Of a stretch of DNA of 64,000 nt, positions 9,904-19,099 are shown piece after piece (within the stretch, counting starts at the first letter, position 1; the number at the start of each line of letters is the position of its first letter). The DNA lies in contig JAFTWG010000015.1 of assembly GCA_017465405.1 (NCBI GenBank), positions 124,001 to 188,000 of the forward strand, in the 5' to 3' direction. Below the pieces are notes generated by a model. The model saw only the letters and a list, made by a program, of their open reading frames with translations, was not told where the DNA came from and did no database searches. A program made the translations under genes and the position numbers. The stretch is from Alphaproteobacteria bacterium. Lineage in GTDB: Bacteria > Pseudomonadota > Alphaproteobacteria > RF32 > CAG-239.

Positions 9904-9915
9904 CACTTTTGTTAA

Positions 9916-9990
9916 GCCGCTATAGCTCAGTGGTAGAGCACGTCATTGGTAATGACGGGGTCGTAAGTCCGATTCTTACTAGCGGCACCA
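9916..9990 (+). tRNA. tRNA-Thr (anticodon GGT)
   Basis: Full cloverleaf. Acceptor GCCGCTA pairs with TAGCGGC; the D-arm is GCTC...GAGC; the anticodon stem CGTCA/TGACG holds loop TTGGTAA with anticodon GGT; the T-arm is GTAAG/CTTAC; CCA is encoded. A hairpin terminator follows 6 bases later. Confidence 0.97.
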
Positions 9991-9995
9991 TTCCA

Positions 9996-10024
9996 AAAAA
10001 AGCACCTATTGAGGTGTTTTTTTT
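9996..10024 (+). terminator. Terminator of tRNA-Thr(GGT)
   Basis: CACCT/AGGTG stem with loop ATTG and a run of eight T. A near copy lies at 11067-11093. Confidence 0.75.
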
Positions 10025-10206
10025 GCTTTTTGGGGTTGTTTCCCACAAAGTCCGATTTATAAATCCCTAAAACAGCAATTTTGCAGGTATTATAGCCTTA
10101 CTAAGATTTGTAACTTGTAGAAAAAATAATAAAATACATTGTTTGTGTCTCTTTTATTTGATAGATATAAATTTGTATGTCGCAACATTTTAGTTAGAGG
10201 TGACTT

Positions 10207-10968
10207 ATGATAAACAAAATAGTGGAAATTGTTAAAGAATGTGGCATAATTGTCAAAAATGCACAAATACATCATGTAATGCTCAAAAATGAAGACAGAA
10301 GAAATTTATTAACTGAGTATGATTTAAAGGTACAAACAATATTACAAAAAAAACTAAAAGAAATTTTGCCCGAGGCCTCATTTTTTGGTGAAGAAGGTGA
10401 GCATAACTACGAAAAAAGTGGTTATTGTTTTGTGTGTGACCCGATTGATGGTACGACAAATTTTGTAAAAGGTTGTAACTTCAGCTCGATTTGTGTTGCT
10501 TTATTAAAGGAAGGCAAGCCGGTTTTAGGTGTTGTTTATAATCCTTATTTAGATGAGCTATTTTGTGCTGAAAAGGGCAAGGGAGCAACGTTAAATGGCC
10601 AAGCCATATATACAACAAAAGACGATTTGGCTCATAGCCTTGTAACATTCGGAACGGGCGTAATGGACCTATCTGAAGTTGATGATGTTTTTGAATATGC
10701 AAAGAAATGTTTTAAGGCTTCAATTGATGTTAGGCGCTGCGGCTCGGCTGCTTTGGAAATTTGCAATCTCGCTTGCGGACGGATAGGTTATTTTTGTGAG
10801 TTCAAGCTATCACCATGGGATTATTCCGCCGCAGTTTTGATTGCCGAAGAAGCTGGTGCCACTGTTAAAACAAAAGGTTTTAAAAATATTGATGATTATT
10901 TTCAAATTAGGCAAATTTTTGTGATGGCAAATGAAGATATTTTTAAAGAAGTTCCGCCTGTAAATTAA
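10207..10968 (+). CDS. Inositol monophosphatase family phosphatase
   Basis: Mg-dependent phosphatase of the IMPase/SuhB/CysQ superfamily. Metal ligands are visible: Glu62-Glu63 (FGEEGE), the Asp78-Pro-Ile-Asp81-Gly-Thr-Thr motif, and Trp204-Asp205 (SPWDYSAAVLIAEEAGA). The 253-residue length is typical. The motifs fit myo-inositol phosphatase or SuhB best, but the substrate is not proven. GAGGTGA stands 7 bases before the ATG. The gene sits alone between two near-identical hairpin terminators, immediately downstream of tRNA-Thr. Confidence 0.9.
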   Translation: MINKIVEIVKECGIIVKNAQIHHVMLKNEDRRNLLTEYDLKVQTILQKKLKEILPEASFFGEEGEHNYEKSGYCFVCDPIDGTTNFVKGCNFSSICVALLKEGKPVLGVVYNPYLDELFCAEKGKGATLNGQAIYTTKDDLAHSLVTFGTGVMDLSEVDDVFEYAKKCFKASIDVRRCGSAALEICNLACGRIGYFCEFKLSPWDYSAAVLIAEEAGATVKTKGFKNIDDYFQIRQIFVMANEDIFKEVPPVN

Positions 10969-11066
10969 TACAAACATAATAAAAACAGCTTAAGATTAAA
11001 TCACTGTTACTTGTATTTTTCATAAAAATTACTCTAATACTCGCACAATATCGTACACCAGTTTTT

Positions 11067-11093
11067 AAAAAGCACCTATTTAGGTGCTTTTTT
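11067..11093 (+). terminator. Terminator after the IMPase-family gene
   Basis: AAAAGCACCT/AGGTGCTTTT stem with loop ATTT and a T-run. It repeats the tRNA terminator at 9996 almost exactly, including CACCA-like bases upstream (ACACCAG at 11056-11062). Confidence 0.75.
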
Positions 11094-11194
11094 ATATTTT
11101 CAATGATGATAAATTTGTAATCAACTTGAAATGATTTTTTATTGGTGTTATTGTCGCAGCAAACAATGTAATAATATAAACTTTGGAGATAGAA

Positions 11195-13372
11195 ATGTTT
11201 GCTGTTTTTAATTTGTGTATTTTTACAAGTGCATTTTTGCTTTTTTTAATTCAACCGTTAATCGCAAATATATTATTACCCAAAGTAGGCGGTTCTCCCA
11301 ATATATGGAATACCTGTTCCGTATTTTTTCAAATTTCATTATTAGTCGGATATTTATATTCTTACATCGTTTCAAAAAAGCTTTCCCTCAAAAAACAAAT
11401 TTTAGTACATTGTTGTCTGTTGTTTGGTGCATTATGGGTTGTGAATTTTCATTTTCAAACCGATAGTATTGAGATGTCTTCTCCGATTACTGATACTTTA
11501 TGGGTACTATTTAAAAATATCTTTTTTCCATTTATGATACTCTCAACCACATCGCCACTTATTCAGCATTGGTTAGCCTCTTCAAATTTAAAGGAAAACA
11601 AAAATCCTTATATTCTATATGTATGTAGTAATATCGGTAGCCTTTTGGCATTATATGCCTATCCTTTAGTTTTTGAAAAACAACTGGCAATTTCTTTACA
11701 AGGTACAGTGTGGCATATTATATTTGCTGTATTTTTTCTGTGTGTTGTATCAATCGGTTTATATTTAAGAAATTCTCAAGATACTATTCAACATAAAACA
11801 AAAGAAAAATCAAAAACAAATCCGATTTGTGTTTTTTATTGGATATTTTTCGCTTTTGTTCCGTCAAGTTTGATGTTAGGTGTTACCAGCCATCTATCAA
11901 CAGATATTGGCGGATTACCATTTTTATGGATTTTACCATTATCTCTATATCTTTTATCCTTTATCTGGACTTTCTCAAAATTTTATACCAGTGAAATAGC
12001 TATACAAATTAAAAGATTATATAAAATATCTGCAATAGTTGCTATCTTCTTGTTTTATAATTTATCATTGAGTTCAGGACTAAGTGATAACATTATGTTT
12101 ATCAGCATACACTGTTTTCTTTATTTTATTTTTGCAACATATTGTCACGGTATCTTATCTCAGAAAAAACCGGCACCTGAAAATTTGACATTGTTTTATC
12201 TGTGTTTGGCTATAGGTGGTGCATTAGGCGGAACATTTAATACTTTTATCGCCCCTCATTTATTCACCTCCGTAGGCGAATATCCTTTTATTGTAGCTTT
12301 GTCATTACCTTTTGTATTGAGCAGTCTGGCAGAAACAAAAAATGAATTACTAAAAATCGGAAGAAATATAGCAATATTATCTGTAATAATTGTAACTTTT
12401 GCATATATAAACATAAATATAGAAGAAAAAATGGCTCATATCCTATTTTATATAGGAGTAGCCATACTGCTGTTATTTATATTTACTCAAAAGAAAAGTT
12501 TTATATTTTTATGCGCACTAAGTTGTATTTTCTCTCAATTATTTATCAAAGAAAATTCTGATTTTTTATTTAAAAAACGCAATTTTTTCGGAACTGTTAC
12601 TGTAAAAAAAGAAGCAATAATTCCTCCACATCTCAGTACATTAATGCTTTTTCATGGAGATACTTTGCACGGAAGACAAGATATTTTTGAAAACGAAGAA
12701 GAAACAACCTATATATACAGCCCCTACACATATTATGGTAAAGGAGCCGCTGTTGAAGATTTTTTCAAAGTATATAAAAAGGAAAAACCATCAATTGCGT
12801 GGTTAGGTTTAGGCTCTGGCGCAATTATATGTTATACACAACCGGAAGCAAAACATCATATTATTGAAATTGACCAAGATATTGTCGATATATCAAAAAA
12901 ATATCGTTATTTCAGATATCTGGAAAAATGTGCTCCGGAAGCAGAAATAACTGTTGGCGATGCCCGTGTTGAAATTCAAAAAGAAGAAAATAATAAATAC
13001 GATTTAATTGTGGTGGACGTTTTTAGTTCTCACTTTATCCCTGTACACCTAACAACTAAGGAGGCTATCGAAATTTATCGCTCAAAATTAAAAGAAGACG
13101 GAGTTATTCTCTTTCATATAAGTTCAAGAGCGTTTGATGTAGAACCAATATTAACCAAAATAGCTGATAGCTTAGGTATGACCTTTATTGTACGTTACAG
13201 AGAAGACTTTAGTCATCGTTATCCTCAATGGGGTGTTTTGAGTAATAACAAAAATGCTCCGGAAATTGTGGAATTACTTTCTTTAAAAGGATGGCGTGAA
13301 GGAAAAACTGATGAAGGTACTGCATTATGGACCGATGATTTTCATAACTTGTTGTCAGCCTTACGACATTAA
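11195..13372 (+). CDS. Membrane-anchored spermidine synthase-like protein
   Basis: The N-terminal half (about 1-450) is a polytopic region with roughly 10-12 hydrophobic helices. The C-terminal 250 residues are a SAM-type Rossmann domain of the spermine/spermidine synthase family: AWLGLGSGAI, HIIEIDQDIVDISKK, ITVGDARVEI and the catalytic-loop Asp in DLIVVDVFSS. Such fused membrane/synthase proteins are widespread, but the true aminopropyl acceptor is unverified. The start is set at the ATG at 11195, since TTTGGAG lies just upstream; the TTG at 11183 falls inside that binding site. The stop overlaps the next gene (TAATG). Confidence 0.82.
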   Translation: MFAVFNLCIFTSAFLLFLIQPLIANILLPKVGGSPNIWNTCSVFFQISLLVGYLYSYIVSKKLSLKKQILVHCCLLFGALWVVNFHFQTDSIEMSSPITDTLWVLFKNIFFPFMILSTTSPLIQHWLASSNLKENKNPYILYVCSNIGSLLALYAYPLVFEKQLAISLQGTVWHIIFAVFFLCVVSIGLYLRNSQDTIQHKTKEKSKTNPICVFYWIFFAFVPSSLMLGVTSHLSTDIGGLPFLWILPLSLYLLSFIWTFSKFYTSEIAIQIKRLYKISAIVAIFLFYNLSLSSGLSDNIMFISIHCFLYFIFATYCHGILSQKKPAPENLTLFYLCLAIGGALGGTFNTFIAPHLFTSVGEYPFIVALSLPFVLSSLAETKNELLKIGRNIAILSVIIVTFAYININIEEKMAHILFYIGVAILLLFIFTQKKSFIFLCALSCIFSQLFIKENSDFLFKKRNFFGTVTVKKEAIIPPHLSTLMLFHGDTLHGRQDIFENEEETTYIYSPYTYYGKGAAVEDFFKVYKKEKPSIAWLGLGSGAIICYTQPEAKHHIIEIDQDIVDISKKYRYFRYLEKCAPEAEITVGDARVEIQKEENNKYDLIVVDVFSSHFIPVHLTTKEAIEIYRSKLKEDGVILFHISSRAFDVEPILTKIADSLGMTFIVRYREDFSHRYPQWGVLSNNKNAPEIVELLSLKGWREGKTDEGTALWTDDFHNLLSALRH

Positions 13373-13890
13373 TGTTTTTTATAAGTAAAAATATGCAAAC
13401 ACACTTGGTTATCGGAAATATATTTTCTTTATTATGTGCAATTTGTATTGCCATGTCTGTAGTAAAGAAAAGCAAAAAGGATTTTATGTATTGGCAAATC
13501 GGTTGCACTTTGTTTGGAGGTATTGCCAACATTGTTCTATACGCCTATGCTGCTTTTGTAATCAGTTCTGTTTCTCTAATTCGTGATATTTTATCTTATA
13601 AAAACAAACTAACCAAAAATATAACAATCGTTCTTTTGGTTATAAGTATTATTATCGGATTATATGCTAACAATCTTGGCATAATAGGATTGTTACCGAT
13701 TATAGCATCCGCAAGTTATACTCTTTGCATCTATATTACAAAAAATGAACAACAAATGCGATGGGCCTTGGTTTCAAATTTGAGCCTATGGTTTATCCAT
13801 AATTTATATATACAAGCATATCCCTCTGCTATTGCAAATATTGTATTATGTATTTGGACGTTTATTCAAATTTTGAGAAATAGGAAGTAA
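13372..13890 (+). CDS. YgjV-like inner membrane protein
   Basis: 172 residues with five or six hydrophobic helices covering almost the whole protein. The pattern (QIGCTLFGGIANIVLYAYAA, later WALVSNLSLWFIHNLYI) fits the bacterial inner-membrane YgjV/Imp family, function unknown. The start ATG shares an A with the stop of the spermidine-synthase-like gene, so the two are translationally coupled. An internal Met8 is an alternative start. Confidence 0.7.
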   Translation: MFFISKNMQTHLVIGNIFSLLCAICIAMSVVKKSKKDFMYWQIGCTLFGGIANIVLYAYAAFVISSVSLIRDILSYKNKLTKNITIVLLVISIIIGLYANNLGIIGLLPIIASASYTLCIYITKNEQQMRWALVSNLSLWFIHNLYIQAYPSAIANIVLCIWTFIQILRNRK

Positions 13891-13908
13891 AAAAACATTT
13901 TGCTATAA

Positions 13909-13937
13909 TTGACTTCAATATGATTTCATGACATAAT
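13909..13937 (+). promoter_or_regulatory. Promoter of the 615-aa gene
   Basis: TTGACT, a 17-base spacer, then CATAAT, 34 bases before the ATG at 13972. Confidence 0.6.
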
Positions 13938-13971
13938 TAGATAAGTATGCTGTTTTATTTTGGAGATAAAA

Positions 13972-15819
13972 ATGGCAAATGCAATATTCGCCGATAAAAT
14001 GTATGAAGAAGAACTGAAAACAGTTCTATCCGATCATTTTGACGAAATAAAACAACCTGTTTCCGTATCTTTGGGATTGCATTTGAATGGTCAAACAGTT
14101 GAAGATATTGTCAATTTACTACGGAAAAACGGAATAAATGCTCTTCCTTATTATGATGAAAAAATAAGAGATGATTTAAGTTGTTTTGTTGTTGACGGAA
14201 CAGGTATTCGTTCTCCGTTTTTTGAAAATTCAAAAGATGCACGAGACGCCACAACAGACTTGTTCGAAATTATGAAACAAAACAACATTGAAACAAGTCG
14301 GGCAATGCCAATCACGAGAGATAACTTAATTCACGCAGTTTCACAAGCATATGCGGAAAATGTTATTGATATTGCAAAAAATAACCCAAACGAAGAAAAT
14401 ATTGAACAAACATTAGCTGAATATTTGAGATATGCCAGTGAGAGTATGCCTATTACTTATATCCCTAATGAAAATAGTGAAAGTTTTACATCCTCCGAAC
14501 ATATCTATCGAGGAGGTTTTTTGGGGGATAAACCTTATGCAATAACTTTTAATCGTCGTTATCGTGATTGTGCTTATGGAACTAACCGATTATCCGAAGC
14601 GATAAAATATTCCAGAGCTGCCAATTTAGGTAAAGGCATACAATATAAAGAAATCAACGGAATATCTTATGGTTTTGTTTATGAATTTAAACAACAAAAA
14701 GGGCAAGCATTTTATGATATGGCTGGAGCTGAACGACCATTTGCCTCTCCGGAAGAAAAACAAACAGCAAATCGGTCAGACTATAGAAAAGATTATGAAA
14801 CAATTATTATAAAGGACAGAAACCCTTTATCTGCAATATATTTGCGAGTTGGCGATGATTTGGTTCAAATTGCTAATAAAAACGGATATTTTAGCAAAGA
14901 CGGAATGGATTGGGAAAAATTTGCAAAGTTACATACACCTCAAAACGTCGGAGAAGTGAATGATTATTTAGTAGAAAGAATGAATCGACAAATAGAACAA
15001 TTTCCAACTTTTAAATATAGTAAAAAATCTAAAAGTTTATTAGATGAATATAATAAAAATTTAAACGTTCTCGGACTTACTTTTAAAGATAAAATTAAAA
15101 TAACTTCTGCCGGTGCAGAATTGGAAAATATCTCCTTAAATTCGTTAAAAATTTCTCTATCAATGAATAATGTACATTTTACCGGCAATTTATTCCTTAA
15201 TAATTGTTCTTTATCACCTGAAGTTGATGCTTTTGATATTTCTAATTGTAAAGGTCATATTTGTATGACAAATATGCAATATATCAACATAAAACCCCCT
15301 AAAGAATGTGAGAGTTTCACCTTATCATGTGTTAAACTTCCTGAAGGAGATGTTCTTAATTTAAGCGAAATGAAATGTAAAAAGATGACATTTGAAGATG
15401 TCGATTTATCCGCATTCAAATCGATAATACTTCCTAAAGAAATGGAAGAAGTAAAATTTAAGTATAATGTAAAATTACCGGAACATATTGATCTTGGTGG
15501 AGCAGAACATATTATTTTTGATAAGACAGCAAAAGTTGATCACTCACAAACAAGGCAAGTTACTACATCATATAAAACACAATTTGAAGTTAAAAATGGC
15601 ACAAATATAACAGCCTTAACCAACAAAATAAGAAATAAAGATGCCATCGGCACTTCTGCACTTAGAACAGCCCAAGAATTGCGAAATAAAATAAAACAAA
15701 AGGCAAATATTGATGTCCCCTCCGAAATTAGTCATAATAGTAATAATACAACACAAATAACTACAATATCAAAATTTGCACAATACAAATACATGAAAAA
15801 CAGTGTTAATGGTGGATAA
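13972..15819 (+). CDS. Unrecognised 615-residue protein, possible effector-like
   Basis: No family recognised. The start is the ATG at 13972 behind TTTTGGAGATA; the TTG at 13960 is within the binding site. Three parts can be seen. Residues 1-165 are charged and helical. Residues about 165-340 contain SSEHIYRGGFLGDKPYAI, EAIKYSRAA and YGFVYEFKQQKGQAFYD, an order (YRG, then helix, then G-hydrophobic-YEF) resembling ADP-ribosyltransferase-like folds; this is speculative. Residues about 360-530 form short repeating beta/loop units with CKG, LS and LPKEMEEVKF elements, like a solenoid. The 3' end is Asn/Thr-rich. There is no signal peptide. It is a single-gene unit closed by the hairpin at 15843. 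Confidence 0.5.
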   Translation: MANAIFADKMYEEELKTVLSDHFDEIKQPVSVSLGLHLNGQTVEDIVNLLRKNGINALPYYDEKIRDDLSCFVVDGTGIRSPFFENSKDARDATTDLFEIMKQNNIETSRAMPITRDNLIHAVSQAYAENVIDIAKNNPNEENIEQTLAEYLRYASESMPITYIPNENSESFTSSEHIYRGGFLGDKPYAITFNRRYRDCAYGTNRLSEAIKYSRAANLGKGIQYKEINGISYGFVYEFKQQKGQAFYDMAGAERPFASPEEKQTANRSDYRKDYETIIIKDRNPLSAIYLRVGDDLVQIANKNGYFSKDGMDWEKFAKLHTPQNVGEVNDYLVERMNRQIEQFPTFKYSKKSKSLLDEYNKNLNVLGLTFKDKIKITSAGAELENISLNSLKISLSMNNVHFTGNLFLNNCSLSPEVDAFDISNCKGHICMTNMQYINIKPPKECESFTLSCVKLPEGDVLNLSEMKCKKMTFEDVDLSAFKSIILPKEMEEVKFKYNVKLPEHIDLGGAEHIIFDKTAKVDHSQTRQVTTSYKTQFEVKNGTNITALTNKIRNKDAIGTSALRTAQELRNKIKQKANIDVPSEISHNSNNTTQITTISKFAQYKYMKNSVNGG

Positions 15820-15842
15820 ACAAAAATATATCTATAATACGA

Positions 15843-15870
15843 CAAGGCGCTAACTGACGTTAGCGCCTTG
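15843..15870. terminator. Strong hairpin between convergent genes
   Basis: 12-bp perfect GC-rich stem CAAGGCGCTAAC/GTTAGCGCCTTG with loop TGAC. It has no immediate T-run on either strand, so it is an atypical terminator or mRNA-end structure. Confidence 0.55.
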
Positions 15871-15888
15871 AAGTCAAAACATACAGGC

Positions 15889-17127
15889 TTAGAGCTTCTT
15901 GATATAGTTATCAATACGCTCGGTATTACCGCTGTTATATTCAGCAATAATCTCATCGGCCGTAACAGTTCCGGTCTTGCTGAGCTTGTCCAAAGCATAA
16001 AGCTTCGCAATGAAGTGAGGAAGATGTTCAATCTCCCAAAGGCCGGTCTCCGTATTCTTGCGAATGGTTGCACCGACGAACTTCAAGAACTCCATACTCT
16101 CTGCTGTTTCTGCTGTCTTAAACTCACTGTCCGGATAGTGTTCCAAAGCATTGAGTTTGTAAACATGCTTCTGAGGCTGCATCTTTGCAGTTCTCGCAAA
16201 CAGAGTAAGGTCCGTCTCATATCTCGTTCCTGCGATTGTAGGGAACGGAATGAAATCAGCAAAGCCAATCTGAGAAATCAGCGTTCTCTTGAACGACTGA
16301 TACTCCTGACTAGGCTCAAAATTCATCGCCGAGCAAGCAGTGTAATCCTGTGCAGGGAGCAAAGTCCAACCATTGCCTAACATTTCCTGCCACTTGTCCT
16401 GCGGCATAATTGTCACATGGAGTGAGAAAATGTAAGCATCGTCGCCCTCCTCGGTAAGGATAATACCGGATGTAGGAGCCTCATCAATAGCAACCGCACC
16501 GTTAAGCAAAACCTCCTTTGAAAGTCGGCTATAGTTAACAGCATCGCGCAAAGAGATAGATGCAACCACATAGTCACCGGCATTCTCCAAATCTGCGATG
16601 AACGCAGGGATATCCTCATAAGGGATATGCTCGAACACGTCGTTGCAGAAAACCACATCTGCCTTGCGGGTAAGAGGTGCCGAAAACTTTGGAATACCGA
16701 TATCGAATCTCTGAACCGTTACATGACCATAAGTCATAATCTGGTCGAGTTCGGTAATCTCGATACTGTCTGCAGCCTGAATATTGGCCTCAAGATACAT
16801 CAAAAGCGAAGCGTAATTGTAACCGCTGTTGAGCATGTCCATCAAAATTACGCCGGTATCCGAAATTACCTGAGCCAACACGTTAGCCGCTTTGCTCTGA
16901 CCACAGCCATAATCGGTAATGATAAACGGCTCACTCAAATCGATGCGTCCCATACGGGCCAAATCGAGCAAGTTTGCAATCATCTCCTTTACCAGCTTGT
17001 TTGCCGAGCTTCCATATTTTTCTGCACCGGAATGAACCTCTGTGTAGAGTGTTTTCATGTCCAAAGAGTTTTTGAACCACTGACCATTGTTCAAGAAGAA
17101 TACTTCCTGTTTGTTCTTTTGTTCCAT
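15889..17127 (-). CDS. SAM-dependent methyltransferase-like protein, no Shine-Dalgarno
   Basis: 412 residues. A class I methyltransferase core lies around 65-240: motif I IITDYGCGQSKAANVL, then motif IV-like ADVVFCNDVFEHIP. The flanking N-terminal 65 and C-terminal 170 residues are not recognised, and the substrate is unknown. Base composition is clearly richer in G and C than the surrounding genes, with many CTG and GCC codons. It stands alone behind a near-perfect promoter (17173-17201), and the leader (ACATTAATAAAATTATTTAA and beyond) has no ribosome binding site. These traits suggest a different origin from the SD-bearing neighbours. Confidence 0.65.
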   Translation of the reverse strand: MEQKNKQEVFFLNNGQWFKNSLDMKTLYTEVHSGAEKYGSSANKLVKEMIANLLDLARMGRIDLSEPFIITDYGCGQSKAANVLAQVISDTGVILMDMLNSGYNYASLLMYLEANIQAADSIEITELDQIMTYGHVTVQRFDIGIPKFSAPLTRKADVVFCNDVFEHIPYEDIPAFIADLENAGDYVVASISLRDAVNYSRLSKEVLLNGAVAIDEAPTSGIILTEEGDDAYIFSLHVTIMPQDKWQEMLGNGWTLLPAQDYTACSAMNFEPSQEYQSFKRTLISQIGFADFIPFPTIAGTRYETDLTLFARTAKMQPQKHVYKLNALEHYPDSEFKTAETAESMEFLKFVGATIRKNTETGLWEIEHLPHFIAKLYALDKLSKTGTVTADEIIAEYNSGNTERIDNYIKKL

Positions 17128-17172
17128 AATGTATTTAAATAATTTTATTAATGTGTATGTTTAGTGAATGGA

Positions 17173-17201
17173 ATTATACTAAAAAAGCTCTTAAAAATCA
17201 A
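17173..17201 (-). promoter_or_regulatory. Consensus promoter of the methyltransferase-like gene
   Basis: TTGATT, a 17-base spacer, then TATAAT. The expected transcript starts about 40 bases before the ATG. Confidence 0.75.
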
Positions 17202-17309
17202 GCTTAAAATAGACAAAAAAAATAAAAATTACTTGATTATAAATATAAATAGGATAATATACGGAGGATTTTACTAATTACTCTGCTTATAATTTAATTT
17301 CTAGTGCTT

Positions 17310-17759
17310 ATGATAAACTCAAACAGATGGCAACATATTTTAGGAGTTGCCCGAAAAGCAAAAATTTTAGCTGACAGGCTCAAACCAAATGATGAACCAT
17401 ATTCTGAAGATATGTTTTTGTTAGGATTGCTTCATGATTTCGGTTATGAATTTACCGAAAATGGAGAAAAACACGCCATTATAGCCGGACAAATATTGGA
17501 ACGTTCAGGTTATAAATACTGGCAAGATGTTGTGAATCATTCTGACAAAGCAACAGATAATATGTCTGATGAAACGTTTATCCTTAATTGTGCAGATTTA
17601 TCTGTTAGTCCCGACGGTAAAGATATAACTATGGCAGAAAGAGTTGAGGATATCGGTAGAAGACACGGAAAAGATTCTACCCAATATCTGATAGCTTTTG
17701 AGAAATTGCAAAAATTACAAGCGGATACTCGCTTTAGCAAAATTGAAAGTTATGTCTGA
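17310..17759 (+). CDS. HD-domain phosphohydrolase
   Basis: 149-residue cytosolic HD protein. The metal-binding series is visible: His in SNRWQHILGVA, His-Asp in LGLLHDFGYEF, His in EKHAIIAGQILE and Asp in FILNCADLSVS. Small stand-alone HD proteins hydrolyse nucleotides or similar phosphates, and the substrate cannot be read from sequence. The ATG at 17310 is preferred to the GTG at 17304; neither has a good ribosome binding site, although GGAGG occurs 46 bases upstream. A terminator follows at 17770. Confidence 0.8.
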   Translation: MINSNRWQHILGVARKAKILADRLKPNDEPYSEDMFLLGLLHDFGYEFTENGEKHAIIAGQILERSGYKYWQDVVNHSDKATDNMSDETFILNCADLSVSPDGKDITMAERVEDIGRRHGKDSTQYLIAFEKLQKLQADTRFSKIESYV

Positions 17760-17769
17760 TGTTTTTCCT

Positions 17770-17797
17770 AAAAGCCTTCATTCTCGAAGGCTTTTTG
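17770..17797 (+). terminator. Terminator of the HD gene
   Basis: AAAAGCCTTC/GAAGGCTTTT stem followed by T-rich sequence, 10 bases past the stop. Confidence 0.85.
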
Positions 17798-17814
17798 CTT
17801 TTTAGGAATTATTA

Positions 17815-17842
17815 TTGACAAACATAGCAGACAGAATAAAAT
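17815..17842 (+). promoter_or_regulatory. Promoter of the NGAHRLA protein gene
   Basis: TTGACA, a 16-base spacer, then TAAAAT, 26 bases before the ATG at 17868. Confidence 0.6.
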
Positions 17843-17867
17843 AATGGAAACTTGAAAGATTTTTACA

Positions 17868-18701
17868 ATGAGATGTAATGCCGCAGATATTTTTTTCAAA
17901 CAAAAACGTTTTGATTTAATTTTTAAGTATCTGTATTTGAAATATCCCAATAACTCTTTTGTTAAAAGCGCCTATTTAGAAAGTATTCGAGCCTTTAATA
18001 ATTTCTATGAAAAAGCAGAAGACGGAACATTAAAACTTTCTCCCGATGATTTTACAAAAAGTTTTGATGATTTATATTATTCTATAAAGAAAAACGGTTA
18101 TAATCAGGATTTGGGGAAAATTCCTGTAGGAAACAATGGAGAAATTCAAAATGGAGCTCATCGTTTAGCTATTTGCACTTTTTTAAATTGTGAAATAAAA
18201 ACCATTCCCGATACACTAACAAGAACACCTTGGAATTATGACTATTTTAAAAAAAATAAAATGAAACAGGAAATAATGGACTTTGGTGCAGAAGAATATG
18301 TAAAACTAAATCCACACGCCCACATTGTCAGTATACATCCTAACATTCATATTGAGGAAGATAATAATATTATCGAAATTTTGCAAAAATATGGTTTTAT
18401 ATATTACGAAAAGAATATTAAAATTGACGATAAATCCTTTAAGAAAATAGCATATCTTTTTGAAAAAAATACTTTTATTCAAAATATAAAAAATAAATTT
18501 ATAAAAACAAATCGAACAATCTCGGAAAATTTACGAACTTTTATTTTTGTGTGTAATAACAATTCTAAAAAAACGGAAGCAATAAATGAAATTAAAAATA
18601 TTTATACACTTAATGTGCATATCAGCAATAAAAGAAGGGAAGCTGTAAAACTTGCCAAATTATATTATGGTAAAAATTCCGTTTTTACAGCCAATAAATA
18701 A
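17868..18701 (+). CDS. Protein with ParB/sulfiredoxin-like NGAHRLA motif
   Basis: 277 residues, very AT-rich gene. The only recognisable element is IPVGNNGEIQNGAHRLAICT at about residues 86-105, the DGxHR-type nucleotide-binding signature of ParB/sulfiredoxin-fold proteins, which also occurs in proteins of polysaccharide loci. The C-terminal half is Lys/Asn-rich, beginning NPHAHIVSIHPNIHIEED, and is not recognised. It has its own promoter, no clear ribosome binding site and a shared terminator at 18721. No function is assigned. Confidence 0.6.
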   Translation: MRCNAADIFFKQKRFDLIFKYLYLKYPNNSFVKSAYLESIRAFNNFYEKAEDGTLKLSPDDFTKSFDDLYYSIKKNGYNQDLGKIPVGNNGEIQNGAHRLAICTFLNCEIKTIPDTLTRTPWNYDYFKKNKMKQEIMDFGAEEYVKLNPHAHIVSIHPNIHIEEDNNIIEILQKYGFIYYEKNIKIDDKSFKKIAYLFEKNTFIQNIKNKFIKTNRTISENLRTFIFVCNNNSKKTEAINEIKNIYTLNVHISNKRREAVKLAKLYYGKNSVFTANK

Positions 18702-18720
18702 TTTTACCAAAAATAAAATG

Positions 18721-18758
18721 CCCCGAAAATTGTTTGCACAACATTCGGGGGATTTTTT
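18721..18758. terminator. Terminator between convergent genes
   Basis: CCCCGAA/TTCGGGG stem with a T-run on the plus strand and a T-rich tract on the minus strand. It serves the 17868 gene and the convergent 93-aa gene. Confidence 0.75.
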
Positions 18759-19038
18759 ACAGAGCAATGATTTTTGCAATAACTGTTAACACTAAAACAG
18801 TAATAAGCACAACTGTCCAAGTTACCTTTTCTTGGTTTTGTTGCTTAATTTTTGGCAGTACAAACATTACTAAAACAGCCATTACACAACAATAAACCAA
18901 AAGGGCAAATACATCTCCCTCCGTCGCTACCATAGGAGCTCCAAAATCTTTTACCCCTACCAAATATAGGAGTATAAACAAAGACAAAAGCCCCGTACTA
19001 GCCGGAGATTTTCTGAAAAAATTAATGATAAATTTCAT
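18757..19038 (-). CDS. 93-residue three-helix membrane protein, no Shine-Dalgarno
   Basis: Three hydrophobic helices (about residues 15-29, 42-62 and 72-92), with the basic N-terminal MKFIINFFRKS predicted cytosolic. No family is recognised. It is a single-gene unit with promoter 19100-19128, an AT-only leader without ribosome binding site, and a shared terminator. Its promoter region closely resembles that of the methyltransferase-like gene (GCTTGA, a CTTTTT stretch in the spacer, GTATAA). Confidence 0.6.
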   Translation of the reverse strand: MKFIINFFRKSPASTGLLSLFILLYLVGVKDFGAPMVATEGDVFALLVYCCVMAVLVMFVLPKIKQQNQEKVTWTVVLITVLVLTVIAKIIAL

Positions 19039-19099
19039 CTTAGTATAAAATTTAAGTTAGTAAAAAATAAAGTCATAATTATAATCATTTAGATTTATA

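Noticed and set aside
11040-11066. Possible tRNA remnant before the second terminator
   Set aside because: Only ACACCAG resembles a tRNA end; no T-arm or acceptor pairing can be drawn.
15843-15870. Calling the hairpin a standard intrinsic terminator
   Set aside because: The stem is strong, but neither strand has an adjacent T-run; kept only as an atypical terminator.
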